A stretch of DNA of 64,000 nt from CAWBRT01 sp963819175. Lineage in GTDB: Bacteria > Acidobacteriota > Terriglobia > Terriglobales > Acidobacteriaceae. Numbering within the stretch: position 1 is the stretch's first letter; every line of letters begins with the position of its first letter. Shown here piece by piece: positions 1 to 8,154 of this stretch. The position numbers were made by a program, and so were the translations under genes. The notes under the pieces are model-generated. The model had not been told where the DNA came from, did no database searches, and worked only from the letters and a program-made list of their open reading frames with translations. The stretch is from the NCBI GenBank assembly GCA_963819175.1, contig CAWFVJ010000018.1:186001-250000 (forward strand). The letters run 5' to 3'.

Positions 1-3000
1 AGGAAGGGGCGGAAGACACCGTCCGCGCCCAGCAACGGGAACACCATACCGAATGGCTCGCCCGTAGCAATGGAGACCTTCCACCGCTCCATGACTTGGG
101 GAAGCTCGTTCGGATCGTGTACCGATTGCCAGCCCCAGCCTTCCATCTGTTCGGGGGTGGTTCCGGTGTATTGATACCAGCGCTGGTTGTACCAGTAGAT
201 CCAGCCGTCCGGATTCGCCGTCCAAGCCAACTGCGGAATGCCTTCGGCCAGTTCGCGGAACTGGGATTCGCTCTGGCGCAGCGCCTCTTGGGCCCGCTTA
301 ATCTCGGTGATGTCGCTGAAGACGACGACCAGGCCGGTGATCTGGCCGGTGGTGTCGCGCATAGGCGCGATACTGTAAATCACATCGAAGAACGTGCCAT
401 CTTTGCGGATGAATGCGTCCTCGTGGTTCTTCAAAGGCCGCCCAGTTGTCAGCACCTGGAAGCCGGCGCATTCGGAGGAGGGGAACGGTCGCCCATCCCG
501 ATAATGGTGATGCGTCAGGTCGTGCATCTTTTTGCCGCGCAATTCGGCGAAGCTCCACCCGAAGAGTTCTTCGCCGGCCGGATTTATCGAGGTGACCAAC
601 CCTTGCGTGTCAACCGTGTACAGTCCTTCGCCGAGGCTCTTCAACGCGACTTCATCGAACTCAGCAGCTTGGCGCAGCGCCTCTTCGGCACGGAACTTGG
701 AAAGCGCCACTGCCAGATAGTCCGCCAGCCTCTCCCACTGGAGTATGGTCTCAAGCGAGAAACGCCCTTTTTGGTGGTCGTTGAGCTGAAGCAGTCCCAG
801 CCGCTGGTCTCCAATACGCAGAGGGATCAGGGCCACCGACTCGTATCCTTCGCCGTTGCAACGGTTGCGAGTGCGGGCCTGACGGTCGGCGTCGGTGGTG
901 GTGGCGAGCAGGCGCGTGGTGTCATTGGCCCAGAAACTTCCATTGGCGGTGAAAAAGGGCTTCGAGGGATCGAACCGACTGCGAATCACGTTGCCGCACA
1001 TGCAGTCAATCGCGGGATTGCCGCTGTTATCCAGGATGACCTTGCCGGCGGCGTCACGGGAACAAAGGCTGTTCTCGAGCTGGACAAAATGCTTCGGGAA
1101 GCCACGCGCTTCGTAATAGGGGTAATCGTCGCCTTCCTGCAGGCGGATGCCCACCGCCTCGCAAGCGGAGCGTTGCTGAAAGAAGGTTGTTGCCGCGTGA
1201 ATCAAATCTCTGGTTCCCCGGCTCTGGTTCACCAGCCGGAGAAATTCCACCGTCGTTTCGCGTTCTTCTTCCGCCTTGGCGTGGGCGGCACGCATGCGCA
1301 GTGCGTTGATGCCGTACGCCAAGTCACCGGCCAGCTCCGTCAGCAGGCTGACTTCACCTTCCGTGAACGTGTCCGGCTCGCGGGAATAGATGGTGATGGC
1401 CCCAAAGACCTGATCGTCTTCTTTGAGAGGGACGACGAGCGAGGAGGCGTAGCCACGCTTGATGGCATCCGCGCGCCAAGGCAGGAATGCGGGGTCCGTG
1501 AGCATGTTGCGGCACATCGAGGGTTGTCCGGTGCGGATGGCGGTGCCGGTAGGGCCGCGTCCACGTTCGTTGTCGGCCCAGGTGATCCGCATCGCCTCCA
1601 GGTATCCCTCTTCAAAGCCGGCGTGGGCGACGGGCCGGACAGTCTTGTCTTCGTCATTCTCGGCAATGCCGATCCACACCATCGCATAACCGCAATCTTC
1701 CGTGATGATTTGACACACCCCTTGCAGTAATGCCAGCTCATCGGTGGAATGCATCAGCGCCTGGTTGCTGTTGCTCAGGGCCGTAAGCGTGCGATTGAGT
1801 TTTCGGAGCTGTTCTTCGGCGCGCTTGCGCTCGGCGATATCCTGGGAGGTAAATAGCGCCATCGTTACCTTCCCTTGCGAGTCGAATACAGGCGAGGCGT
1901 TGTAACTGCCAATCATGTCCTCGCCCGTGTGCTTCGATCGGATTCGAAATTCGGCGCCTCGGACGTTTTGACCGCGCAAGGCGAGACCTATCGGCCAGTC
2001 CGCTACCGGGACAGAGTTGCCCGCCATGTCAAACGCTTCCCAGTGCTCTGCGAATGCCTGCGGGTACTCAGGCACGTCGATTCCGGGGTAGGTTCTGCGA
2101 AACGCCGCGTTGGTCAGGATCGGATGCCCATGGCTGTCGCAGACATAGAGGCGTTCGGCCATGTTTTCAACGATTGACCGCAGCTGTACTGCCACATCCT
2201 CGGCATAGCGCTTCGCCTGTTGGAGTTCGTTTTCCGCCTGCTTGCGTTCGGTGATGTCAGCAAAATAAATGCGAGTAAGGCCGATATCCGGAATGTAGTG
2301 AATCGATTGCTGGAAGACCGATCCATCGGTTTCGACTTCGCGGTTGAGGACGTGCTGCCGGGCCTCTGCTCCGATTGCAGCAATGACTTCAGACCATCGA
2401 TTGAGGATCGGATGCTCAGTGCCGGCTTCCACAATGTCAGGGAAACGTCTCCAGGCGGCTGGATTGGCGTAGGTGATCTTTCCGCGCAGGTCTATTTCGA
2501 GGATGGGATTCGAGTTCAGTTCGGGGAAACTGGCGAGATGGGCGATTCTTTGCTCGGCTTGATTGCGCTCCGCCGTGCGCTGCTGCAGGAGCTGGGAGGC
2601 TTTCACCAGGGATTGGCCGAGCTCGTTGGTCTCCGCGAGATCGAGCGGTTCTACTGCGACCGGCTGGCCGCTCCCCAAGGCCAAGGCGGGGGGGATGAGC
2701 GCATGGATGGAGGCGGCGATCCGCTGCGCCAGAAACAGCGCCAGGGCGAGGCCCATTATCAGGAGCAGGATCGAGCCGCCAACCGCCCACCACAGCCATT
2801 GCCGAAGCCCTGCCAGCACAACTGCTTTGGGAATTGCGATAAAAACTAACCAACCGGACACGGGTGATCGGTGGAACATGACAACCGAATCAACGCCTTC
2901 CTGATTTGGGATCTCGAACGATCCCTCATCCGCCGCGGCCATCCGGCTCAGCGCAACAGGCTGGGCTGATGTCCCAACAAATTTTTCCGGGAAACGGTTC

Positions 3001-3719
3001 CGGGCAACCAGCACATGATTGGCGTCTTGGATTGTGACCGTCCATTCGGACGAAATGCCCTGCTGCGAAAGCAACGCTGAGAAGTGTTCGGCAGGTACGG
3101 CAAACACCAGGTCATATTGGACATGGCCGTCAATAAAGACCGGCACCTCGACGGCGAAAACATGGCGTCCGGTAAGGGCTCCCTTGAACAGGTTGGTGAT
3201 GCCCGGCTTGCCGGTTTCAAATACCCTTCGCATCACATCAGAAACTTGGCGTTTGGGTAATGGCGATCCAAAGGGCACATAGGAATTGAGGTATTGTTGC
3301 CCGTCAGCACCGGAGAGATTTACGTCGCCCAATCCCGGGTTTTCCTGCTGGAAATGTTTCACCTGCTTGTAGAAAGTCGCAAAATCGTCCTTAGCAAGGG
3401 CAGGCGAGGTGGCAAGGGCGGCGGCACCAGCCTGCATCGCCGCAAACTGCTGGTCAACCACCAGGGAGAGCGCCCTTGTGGTTTCCAATACCCGCTGTTC
3501 CAGGAGCTTTTGCCTTTGCTGATAGGCGTGATGAACAACGAAGGCGGCAATAACGCAGACCGGCAGAACACAAGCCAGCACGAGACAGGCTAGCCGGAAG
3601 CGAAGCGTCCGCTGGCGTGGCTTGCCCGATGGCGGCTCGGGTGTCTGTGGCCGGTTTATGGAGTCAGCCCCCGTCAAATCGTTGCTGGGCTGGTTGGGCC
3701 GAAGATCAGTGGTCGACAT
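1..3719 (-). CDS. Large membrane-bound multi-PAS/GAF sensor protein, probably hybrid or histidine kinase (C-terminus off the left edge)
   Basis: An uninterrupted minus-strand frame starts at ATG 3719 and is still open at base 1, giving about 1,239 visible residues. Order: a proline-rich N-terminal tail; a membrane segment at about residues 40-62; a Cache-like extracytoplasmic region to about 300; a second membrane segment at about 300-325; a HAMP-like stretch; PAS at about 400-490 and 505-620; GAF-like domains at about 640-805 and 820-990; then two more PAS domains at about 1020-1140 and from 1145 onward. PAC-type linkers such as ITERKQAE, IAERKRAE and ITEIKRAQ separate the domains. No kinase domain is visible, so the output (histidine kinase or cyclase) is unknown; the family usually ends in HisKA-HATPase. 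A receiver gene lies 113 nt upstream on the same strand and may be its partner. Confidence 0.9.
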   Translation of the reverse strand, partial: MSTTDLRPNQPSNDLTGADSINRPQTPEPPSGKPRQRTLRFRLACLVLACVLPVCVIAAFVVHHAYQQRQKLLEQRVLETTRALSLVVDQQFAAMQAGAAALATSPALAKDDFATFYKQVKHFQQENPGLGDVNLSGADGQQYLNSYVPFGSPLPKRQVSDVMRRVFETGKPGITNLFKGALTGRHVFAVEVPVFIDGHVQYDLVFAVPAEHFSALLSQQGISSEWTVTIQDANHVLVARNRFPEKFVGTSAQPVALSRMAAADEGSFEIPNQEGVDSVVMFHRSPVSGWLVFIAIPKAVVLAGLRQWLWWAVGGSILLLIMGLALALFLAQRIAASIHALIPPALALGSGQPVAVEPLDLAETNELGQSLVKASQLLQQRTAERNQAEQRIAHLASFPELNSNPILEIDLRGKITYANPAAWRRFPDIVEAGTEHPILNRWSEVIAAIGAEARQHVLNREVETDGSVFQQSIHYIPDIGLTRIYFADITERKQAENELQQAKRYAEDVAVQLRSIVENMAERLYVCDSHGHPILTNAAFRRTYPGIDVPEYPQAFAEHWEAFDMAGNSVPVADWPIGLALRGQNVRGAEFRIRSKHTGEDMIGSYNASPVFDSQGKVTMALFTSQDIAERKRAEEQLRKLNRTLTALSNSNQALMHSTDELALLQGVCQIITEDCGYAMVWIGIAENDEDKTVRPVAHAGFEEGYLEAMRITWADNERGRGPTGTAIRTGQPSMCRNMLTDPAFLPWRADAIKRGYASSLVVPLKEDDQVFGAITIYSREPDTFTEGEVSLLTELAGDLAYGINALRMRAAHAKAEEERETTVEFLRLVNQSRGTRDLIHAATTFFQQRSACEAVGIRLQEGDDYPYYEARGFPKHFVQLENSLCSRDAAGKVILDNSGNPAIDCMCGNVIRSRFDPSKPFFTANGSFWANDTTRLLATTTDADRQARTRNRCNGEGYESVALIPLRIGDQRLGLLQLNDHQKGRFSLETILQWERLADYLAVALSKFRAEEALRQAAEFDEVALKSLGEGLYTVDTQGLVTSINPAGEELFGWSFAELRGKKMHDLTHHHYRDGRPFPSSECAGFQVLTTGRPLKNHEDAFIRKDGTFFDVIYSIAPMRDTTGQITGLVVVFSDITEIKRAQEALRQSESQFRELAEGIPQLAWTANPDGWIYWYNQRWYQYTGTTPEQMEGWGWQSVHDPNELPQVMERWKVSIATGEPFGMVFPLLGADGVFRPF

Positions 3720-3832
3720 AGAGGCTTACCACAATCTCCTGCGGGATGGCCTCCACGTCATGCTGAGCCTGGCCCGCTATGCTCTCGGTGTTGCACCGCA
3801 ACAAGGATGATGCTCCAGAAGGCGTCTGTTTA

Positions 3833-4183
3833 TCAAGAGAGAAGTTGTTGTAACGCATTGAAAAGCGCCGTGGGATGATCGCCCTTCACGGCATAGCCAT
3901 CCACCCATTGCATCACTTCATCGGGGAACTTGACGTAGGCGGAGAAAAGCAGAATTTTTACGTCGGGGTTGAGCCGCTTGAGCGCGATGGCGACCTGGTC
4001 TCCATTCATCTCCGGCATGGCGTAATCCAGGACGACGGCGGATACCGGATTCGCCACGAACAATTGCAGCCCTTCGCGCCCGCTGGTGGCAGTCAACACC
4101 TTATAGCCCTGACTCTCAAGCAGCATCTTGCGGACACGCAGGCCAACGGGCTCGTCATCAATGCAGAGGATCATGCCATCCAT
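3833..4183 (-). CDS. Stand-alone response-regulator receiver (REC) protein
   Basis: About 116 residues and only a receiver domain. The acidic pair is in ILCIDDEP, the phospho-acceptor Asp in VVLDYAMPEMNG, the Ser switch residue in LLFSAYV and the Lys in AVKGD, so the active site is complete. There is no output domain, as in CheY/Spo0F-type phosphorelay proteins. I chose the ATG at 4183; an ATG at 4246 would add 21 residues unlike a receiver. The gene lies upstream of the large PAS/GAF sensor on the same strand, so the two probably form one signalling pathway. Compare the paralogue at 24863-25273, which has lost the phospho-acceptor Asp. Confidence 0.85.
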   Translation of the reverse strand: MDGMILCIDDEPVGLRVRKMLLESQGYKVLTATSGREGLQLFVANPVSAVVLDYAMPEMNGDQVAIALKRLNPDVKILLFSAYVKFPDEVMQWVDGYAVKGDHPTALFNALQQLLS

Positions 4184-4383
4184 CGTAGAGTATCCGGTTG
4201 AGTGGTTGACGGCGAGCATGTCACTCGCGTGCGTGAGTGACCGCACCGGCTCGCATGATGTGTATCACAAAGCGCGCTCAATGTCCCGAAAACAGGCTAC
4301 TGCAAAGGATTATTGTAACAAATTCCGCGTGTCTGGAAAGGGAGTCCGACAGGCGGGAAAAGACTTCCAAGGGACAGCCGCTC

Positions 4384-4657
4384 TAGTGTAGTGCGCCATC
4401 AATCAGAACACTGCAAACTGACCCCGCGAAGCGGGGGAAAGATGGTAGCCCATGGCGTCAGCCGTGGGTTTGGGAATGGGAAATCTGGAAAGCCCGCAAC
4501 GCGGGCGACAGAATCTCGACCGCCTCTGTCGCTCCCTTCGGGGGCTTGCGATCCTGGACGCCCTTGCACCCACGGCTTGCGCCGTGGGCTACCATCTGCC
4601 GCCGCCCTCGGCGGCTGGGAGAAACTTAAACGTTGATCTGTTTGACGCACTACACTA
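4384..4657. mobile_element. MITE-like non-coding element with IS630-type ends
   Basis: A 274-bp segment bounded by TA dinucleotides. Its ends begin TAGTGTAGTGCG on the left and, read inward from the right, TAGTGTAGTGCGTCA. The right end matches the left end of the intact IS630 at 57028-58196 over about 27 bases with about three differences. The interior has no convincing coding frame. It holds GC-rich palindromes related to the motif CCCACGGCTTGCGCCGTGGG, which resemble REP elements. Likely mobilised in trans by the IS630 transposase. Confidence 0.8.
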
Positions 4658-4719
4658 GCATTAAGGGAGAGTCACTCAATGTAATCCACGCTGATGTGTG
4701 CGCGGCAAAGGAGGGCACA

Positions 4720-6000
4720 ATGGCCTCTTACGCAACGCTTTCACCTCATGAAACGGTCGACATTGCGTCTCGGCTATTCGAAAAAATTACCGCAAAACTA
4801 AACTGCAAAAATTTTCTTGTGCGATTCTGGGATGGCAGTTGCTGGGGGGCCGCGGCACACCCCAGTTTCACGCTGATCCTCAAGAACCCCTGGTCCTTAC
4901 GGCAATTATTTCTCTCGCCCAGCGAACTTTCGGTCGGCGAGTCATTTATTTATGACGATTTCGACGTGGAAGGCGATCTGGAAGCGGCATTTGAATTCGC
5001 TGACCGCCTGTTTGCCGAAGAGTTGCCGCTGACGGAGAAGCTGAAGCTTCGCGCCCTGGCCATGGTGCCAAAAAGATTTTTGAAGGGACGCGCAGCAGCG
5101 GCGCCAAAGGGCAGGCCACATTCGGTGGAGCGCGACCGGGCGGTTGTCCGTTACCACTACGACGTTTCCAACGACTTCTTCAGACTGTTTCTCGACCAGC
5201 GGATGATCTATTCGTGCGCGTATTTCAGATCGCCGGACGACGATCTGGATACGGCGCAACGGCAGAAGCTGGACTATCTATGCCGCAAGCTGCGGCTGAA
5301 ACCGGGCGAGCGATTGCTGGAACTGGGATGCGGCTGGGGAGGCTTGCTGATCCACGCCGCACGTGAATACGGCGTCGAGGCCTTCGGCATCACGCTGAGC
5401 GCTCCCCAGGCTGAACTGGCACGCGAACGCATCCGCCAGGCGGGACTGGCTTCGCGCTGCAAGGTGGAGGTTTGCGATTACCGGGCGCTCGAAGCGCAAC
5501 AACAATTCGACAAACTGGTGAGCGTAGGGATGTTCGAGCACGTCGGCGAAGCACTGTTGCCGGAATACTTCAGCAGGGCGTGGCGGTTGCTGCGTCCGGG
5601 AGGCGTGTTTCTGAATCACGGAATAGCGCTGTCTGCCACATGGCGACGCAGCGGAGAATCGTTCATTGAGAAATATGTTTTCCCGGATGGCGAACTGATT
5701 CCGCTCCACACGACGATTCACGCCGCCGAGAGCAGCGGTTTTGAAGTGCAGGACGTGGAGAACCTGCGCAAACATTACGAAATCACGCTGCGGCATTGGG
5801 CGGCCAGATTGCAGGCGAACGCCGAAGAAGCACGCCGCCTTACCGACGATGCAACGTATAGGACATGGCGCATCTACATGGCCGGGTCGGCGCATGGATT
5901 CCGCGTGGGCAGGATGAATCTGTGCCAACTGCTGCTGAACAAGTCGGAGCAGGGACGCAGCGAGCTGCCGCTCACCCGGGAAGATTGGTATTCGTCGTAG
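4720..6000 (+). CDS. cfa: Cyclopropane-fatty-acyl-phospholipid synthase family SAM methyltransferase
   Basis: 426 residues from ATG 4720, chosen because AAGGAGGGCAC sits directly upstream; an in-frame ATG at 4633 would place the start inside the neighbouring MITE. The family adds a methylene bridge from S-adenosylmethionine to unsaturated acyl chains of membrane phospholipids. The SAM-binding motif I is LELGCGWGG, followed by EAFGITLSAPQ. Later family blocks include VSVGMFEHVG and the aromatic C-terminal stretch YRTWRIYMAGSAHGF. The N-terminal region with SVGESFIYDDFDVEGDLEA is typical of CFA-like enzymes. Length is slightly above the E. coli enzyme (382). Membrane-stress role inferred. Confidence 0.9.
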   Translation: MASYATLSPHETVDIASRLFEKITAKLNCKNFLVRFWDGSCWGAAAHPSFTLILKNPWSLRQLFLSPSELSVGESFIYDDFDVEGDLEAAFEFADRLFAEELPLTEKLKLRALAMVPKRFLKGRAAAAPKGRPHSVERDRAVVRYHYDVSNDFFRLFLDQRMIYSCAYFRSPDDDLDTAQRQKLDYLCRKLRLKPGERLLELGCGWGGLLIHAAREYGVEAFGITLSAPQAELARERIRQAGLASRCKVEVCDYRALEAQQQFDKLVSVGMFEHVGEALLPEYFSRAWRLLRPGGVFLNHGIALSATWRRSGESFIEKYVFPDGELIPLHTTIHAAESSGFEVQDVENLRKHYEITLRHWAARLQANAEEARRLTDDATYRTWRIYMAGSAHGFRVGRMNLCQLLLNKSEQGRSELPLTREDWYSS

Positions 6001-6039
6001 GCCACCAGGCCGAGCAAACTACCCCACCCAAGCCAAAGG

Positions 6040-6215
6040 CAGGCTTGACTGGGGCACCCGACGAGGCCCCTCAGAGGCTAAAGCCTCATTGTGTTGTGCC
6101 GGTCTTACGTACGGGCTGAAGCCCGTACCCTTCAAAACCTTTGCTTGGTCAGGCGCTCCCAAGAGCCCCACGTCAGCCCAAAGGAAGGGCGGGACGTGGG
6201 GCATCCGAAAGCTGA
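6040..6215. repeat. Cluster of short REP-like palindromes
   Basis: The gap before the MFS gene holds several near-perfect short hairpins: GAGGC-taaa-GCCTC at 6074-6087, TACGGGCTGAAGCCCGTA at 6110-6127, and a pair of CCCACGTC/GACGTGGGG arms around 6168-6200. Such palindromes are frequent in acidobacterial intergenic regions. They could also end transcription of cfa. No gene is evident here. Confidence 0.6.
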
Positions 6216-6264
6216 TCGCAAGGCGGGATTTGCTATTGTGGAGGGCGGAGCGAATGTCAGCGGA

Positions 6265-7818
6265 ATGCACCGTCCCTCGGCAAATCGGTGGCTGGTTGCT
6301 ATCGCCGTCATGTCCAGCGCCGTAATGGAAGTGCTGGATACGTCGGTGGTGAACGTGAGTTTGCCGCATATCGCCGGCAACCTGTCGTCCACCGTCGACG
6401 AGGCGACCTGGGTCCTGACCTCCTACATTGTGGCCAACGCGGTGATTCTGCCGATCACCGGATGGCTGGCGAATTACTTTGGGCGCAAACGGCTGCTGCT
6501 GACGGTGGTCACCGGATTCACGGTCTCCAGCTTATTGTGCGGACTGGCGCCGAATCTGCCGTCGCTTATTTTGTTCCGGGTGTTGCAGGGCACTACGGGC
6601 GGCGGTTTGCAGCCGATATCGCAAGCCGTGCTGCTGGAGGAATTCCCGGGGCACGAGCGCGGCAAGGCGATGGCTTTCTGGGGCATGGGCATCGTGACCG
6701 CCCCCATCCTGGGGCCAACCCTCGGCGGATGGATCACGGACGCGTATTCCTGGCGCTGGGTTTTTTACATCAACCTGCCGGTCGGACTCTTCAGCCTGCT
6801 CATGATTTCGTTGTTCGTGGTGGACCCGCACTACATCAAGCGCGGCAAGCTGCGGCTCGATGTCATTGGCCTGTCGCTGCTCGCCGTCGGTATGGGTGCG
6901 CTGCAAATCATGCTGGACAAGGGTCAGGAGGAAGACTGGTTCAGCTCGCGGTTTATCGGGACGCTGGCGGTGCTGGCGGTGGTGGGTCTGGTGGCATTCG
7001 TGATCAGGGAGTTGCTGGTGCCGCAGCCGCTGGTGCGCTTTCGCCTGCTGCGCTACCGTACGTTTGCGGCGGGAATCTTCCTGGCCTTTATGCTGGGATT
7101 CGTGCTCTATGGAAACCTTGTGCTGCTGCCGCTTTTCATGCAAACACTGCTCGGCTGGACGGCGCAAACGGCCGGCTTGTGGACCAGCCCGCGGGGGATC
7201 GGCACGGCGCTTCTGATGCCGGTGGTGGGTTACCTGCTGGGCAAGAAGTGGGATGCGCGCTGGATGCTGATGTTCGGGTTCGCCACGACGGGCATCGCCT
7301 GTTTTGGCTACTCGGTGATGAACCTGGATTCCGGCACCTGGGATATTTTCTGGTATCAGATGCTGCAGGGACTTGGGATGGGCTTTGTATTTGTGCCGCT
7401 GACGACGATCACCATGGAGATGATTCCGCGCGAACAAATCGGATACGCCACCAGCCTGTACAGCGTGATGCGCAACATCGGATCGAGCGTTGGGATTTCG
7501 TTCGTAACCACATGGCTGGCGCGGCGGGCACAGGTTCACCAGGCGATGCTGGTGGCGCACGTCACTCCCTACGATCAACAGTTCCGTGCGCTGCTGGGCG
7601 AGACCCGCGGACTGATGATGCAGGGCGGCTCGGATGCGAGCACGGCAAACAGGCAGAGCTTGTCGGCAATTTATAATCTGGTGCAGCGGCAAGCTTCGTT
7701 GCTCAGCTTCGCGGAAACATTCCGGATCTTGGGCGTCCTCTTTCTACTTTGCATACTGGCGGTTTTCATCATGAAAAAGCCCGTACACGAGCGGTCGAGC
7801 GATGTTGCCGCGGACTGA
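6265..7818 (+). CDS. DHA2-type MFS multidrug exporter (EmrB/QacA family)
   Basis: 517 residues from ATG 6265; upstream in-frame codons run through the REP-like repeats and look non-coding. It is hydrophobic along most of its length, consistent with 14 membrane segments. Family signs: an N-terminal segment with MEVLDTSVVNVSLPHI, motif A-like GWLANYFGRKRLLL, and the motif C-like GPTLGGWI. Members export drugs or other amphipaths by proton antiport, often with an EmrA-type membrane fusion protein. No such partner gene is adjacent, so it may work alone or with a distant partner. Confidence 0.9.
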   Translation: MHRPSANRWLVAIAVMSSAVMEVLDTSVVNVSLPHIAGNLSSTVDEATWVLTSYIVANAVILPITGWLANYFGRKRLLLTVVTGFTVSSLLCGLAPNLPSLILFRVLQGTTGGGLQPISQAVLLEEFPGHERGKAMAFWGMGIVTAPILGPTLGGWITDAYSWRWVFYINLPVGLFSLLMISLFVVDPHYIKRGKLRLDVIGLSLLAVGMGALQIMLDKGQEEDWFSSRFIGTLAVLAVVGLVAFVIRELLVPQPLVRFRLLRYRTFAAGIFLAFMLGFVLYGNLVLLPLFMQTLLGWTAQTAGLWTSPRGIGTALLMPVVGYLLGKKWDARWMLMFGFATTGIACFGYSVMNLDSGTWDIFWYQMLQGLGMGFVFVPLTTITMEMIPREQIGYATSLYSVMRNIGSSVGISFVTTWLARRAQVHQAMLVAHVTPYDQQFRALLGETRGLMMQGGSDASTANRQSLSAIYNLVQRQASLLSFAETFRILGVLFLLCILAVFIMKKPVHERSSDVAAD

Positions 7819-7907
7819 GGCGGGCTCGCCGGGAGCGCTCCTCGTGAGACAATAAATTGTTAAACCTAGAATGATCAGTAGTGTCTCCGAAGACCGATTA
7901 TTCCAGC

Positions 7908-8038
7908 GTGTCACCCTGAGGAGCGTCCATGACGCGACGTGAGGGTCCATGAATTTGCTTCTTGGCTTTCGGTGCTCGGAGAAATGCATAGATCGTCACG
8001 TCGGCTCGCAAGAGCGGCGAGCCTCCTCACGATGACAC
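7908..8038. repeat. Imperfect inverted repeat in the 336-bp gap before the ABC-F gene
   Basis: GTGTCACCCTGAGGAG at 7908 is answered by the reverse complement of GTGTCATCGTGAGGAGG at 8022-8038. The arms belong to a common intergenic repeat type (GTCATCCTGAGG-like). Otherwise the gap 7819-8154 shows no convincing gene. Confidence 0.5.
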
Positions 8039-8154
8039 CATTAGCGGATGAAGCGAGCCGCTAGCGAATGTGTAGATCGGAAATTAAGAGTGCAAGTTAT
8101 TATGGATTTGCTTTGCCAGGAACTTATCTTTCAGCAGCCGCTTAGAGCGTACTC

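Noticed and set aside
96..1730. 544-codon open frame on the plus strand
   Set aside because: It is antisense to the continuous PAS/GAF sensor frame; its translation shows no domain, whereas the minus strand shows clear PAS and GAF motifs.
6532..7692. 386-codon minus-strand frame
   Set aside because: Shadow of the MFS exporter; composition is His/Gln/Arg-rich, as expected of the antisense of membrane helices.
7744..7989. 81-codon minus-strand frame after the MFS gene
   Set aside because: It overlaps the MFS 3' end and an intergenic inverted repeat; no family resemblance.
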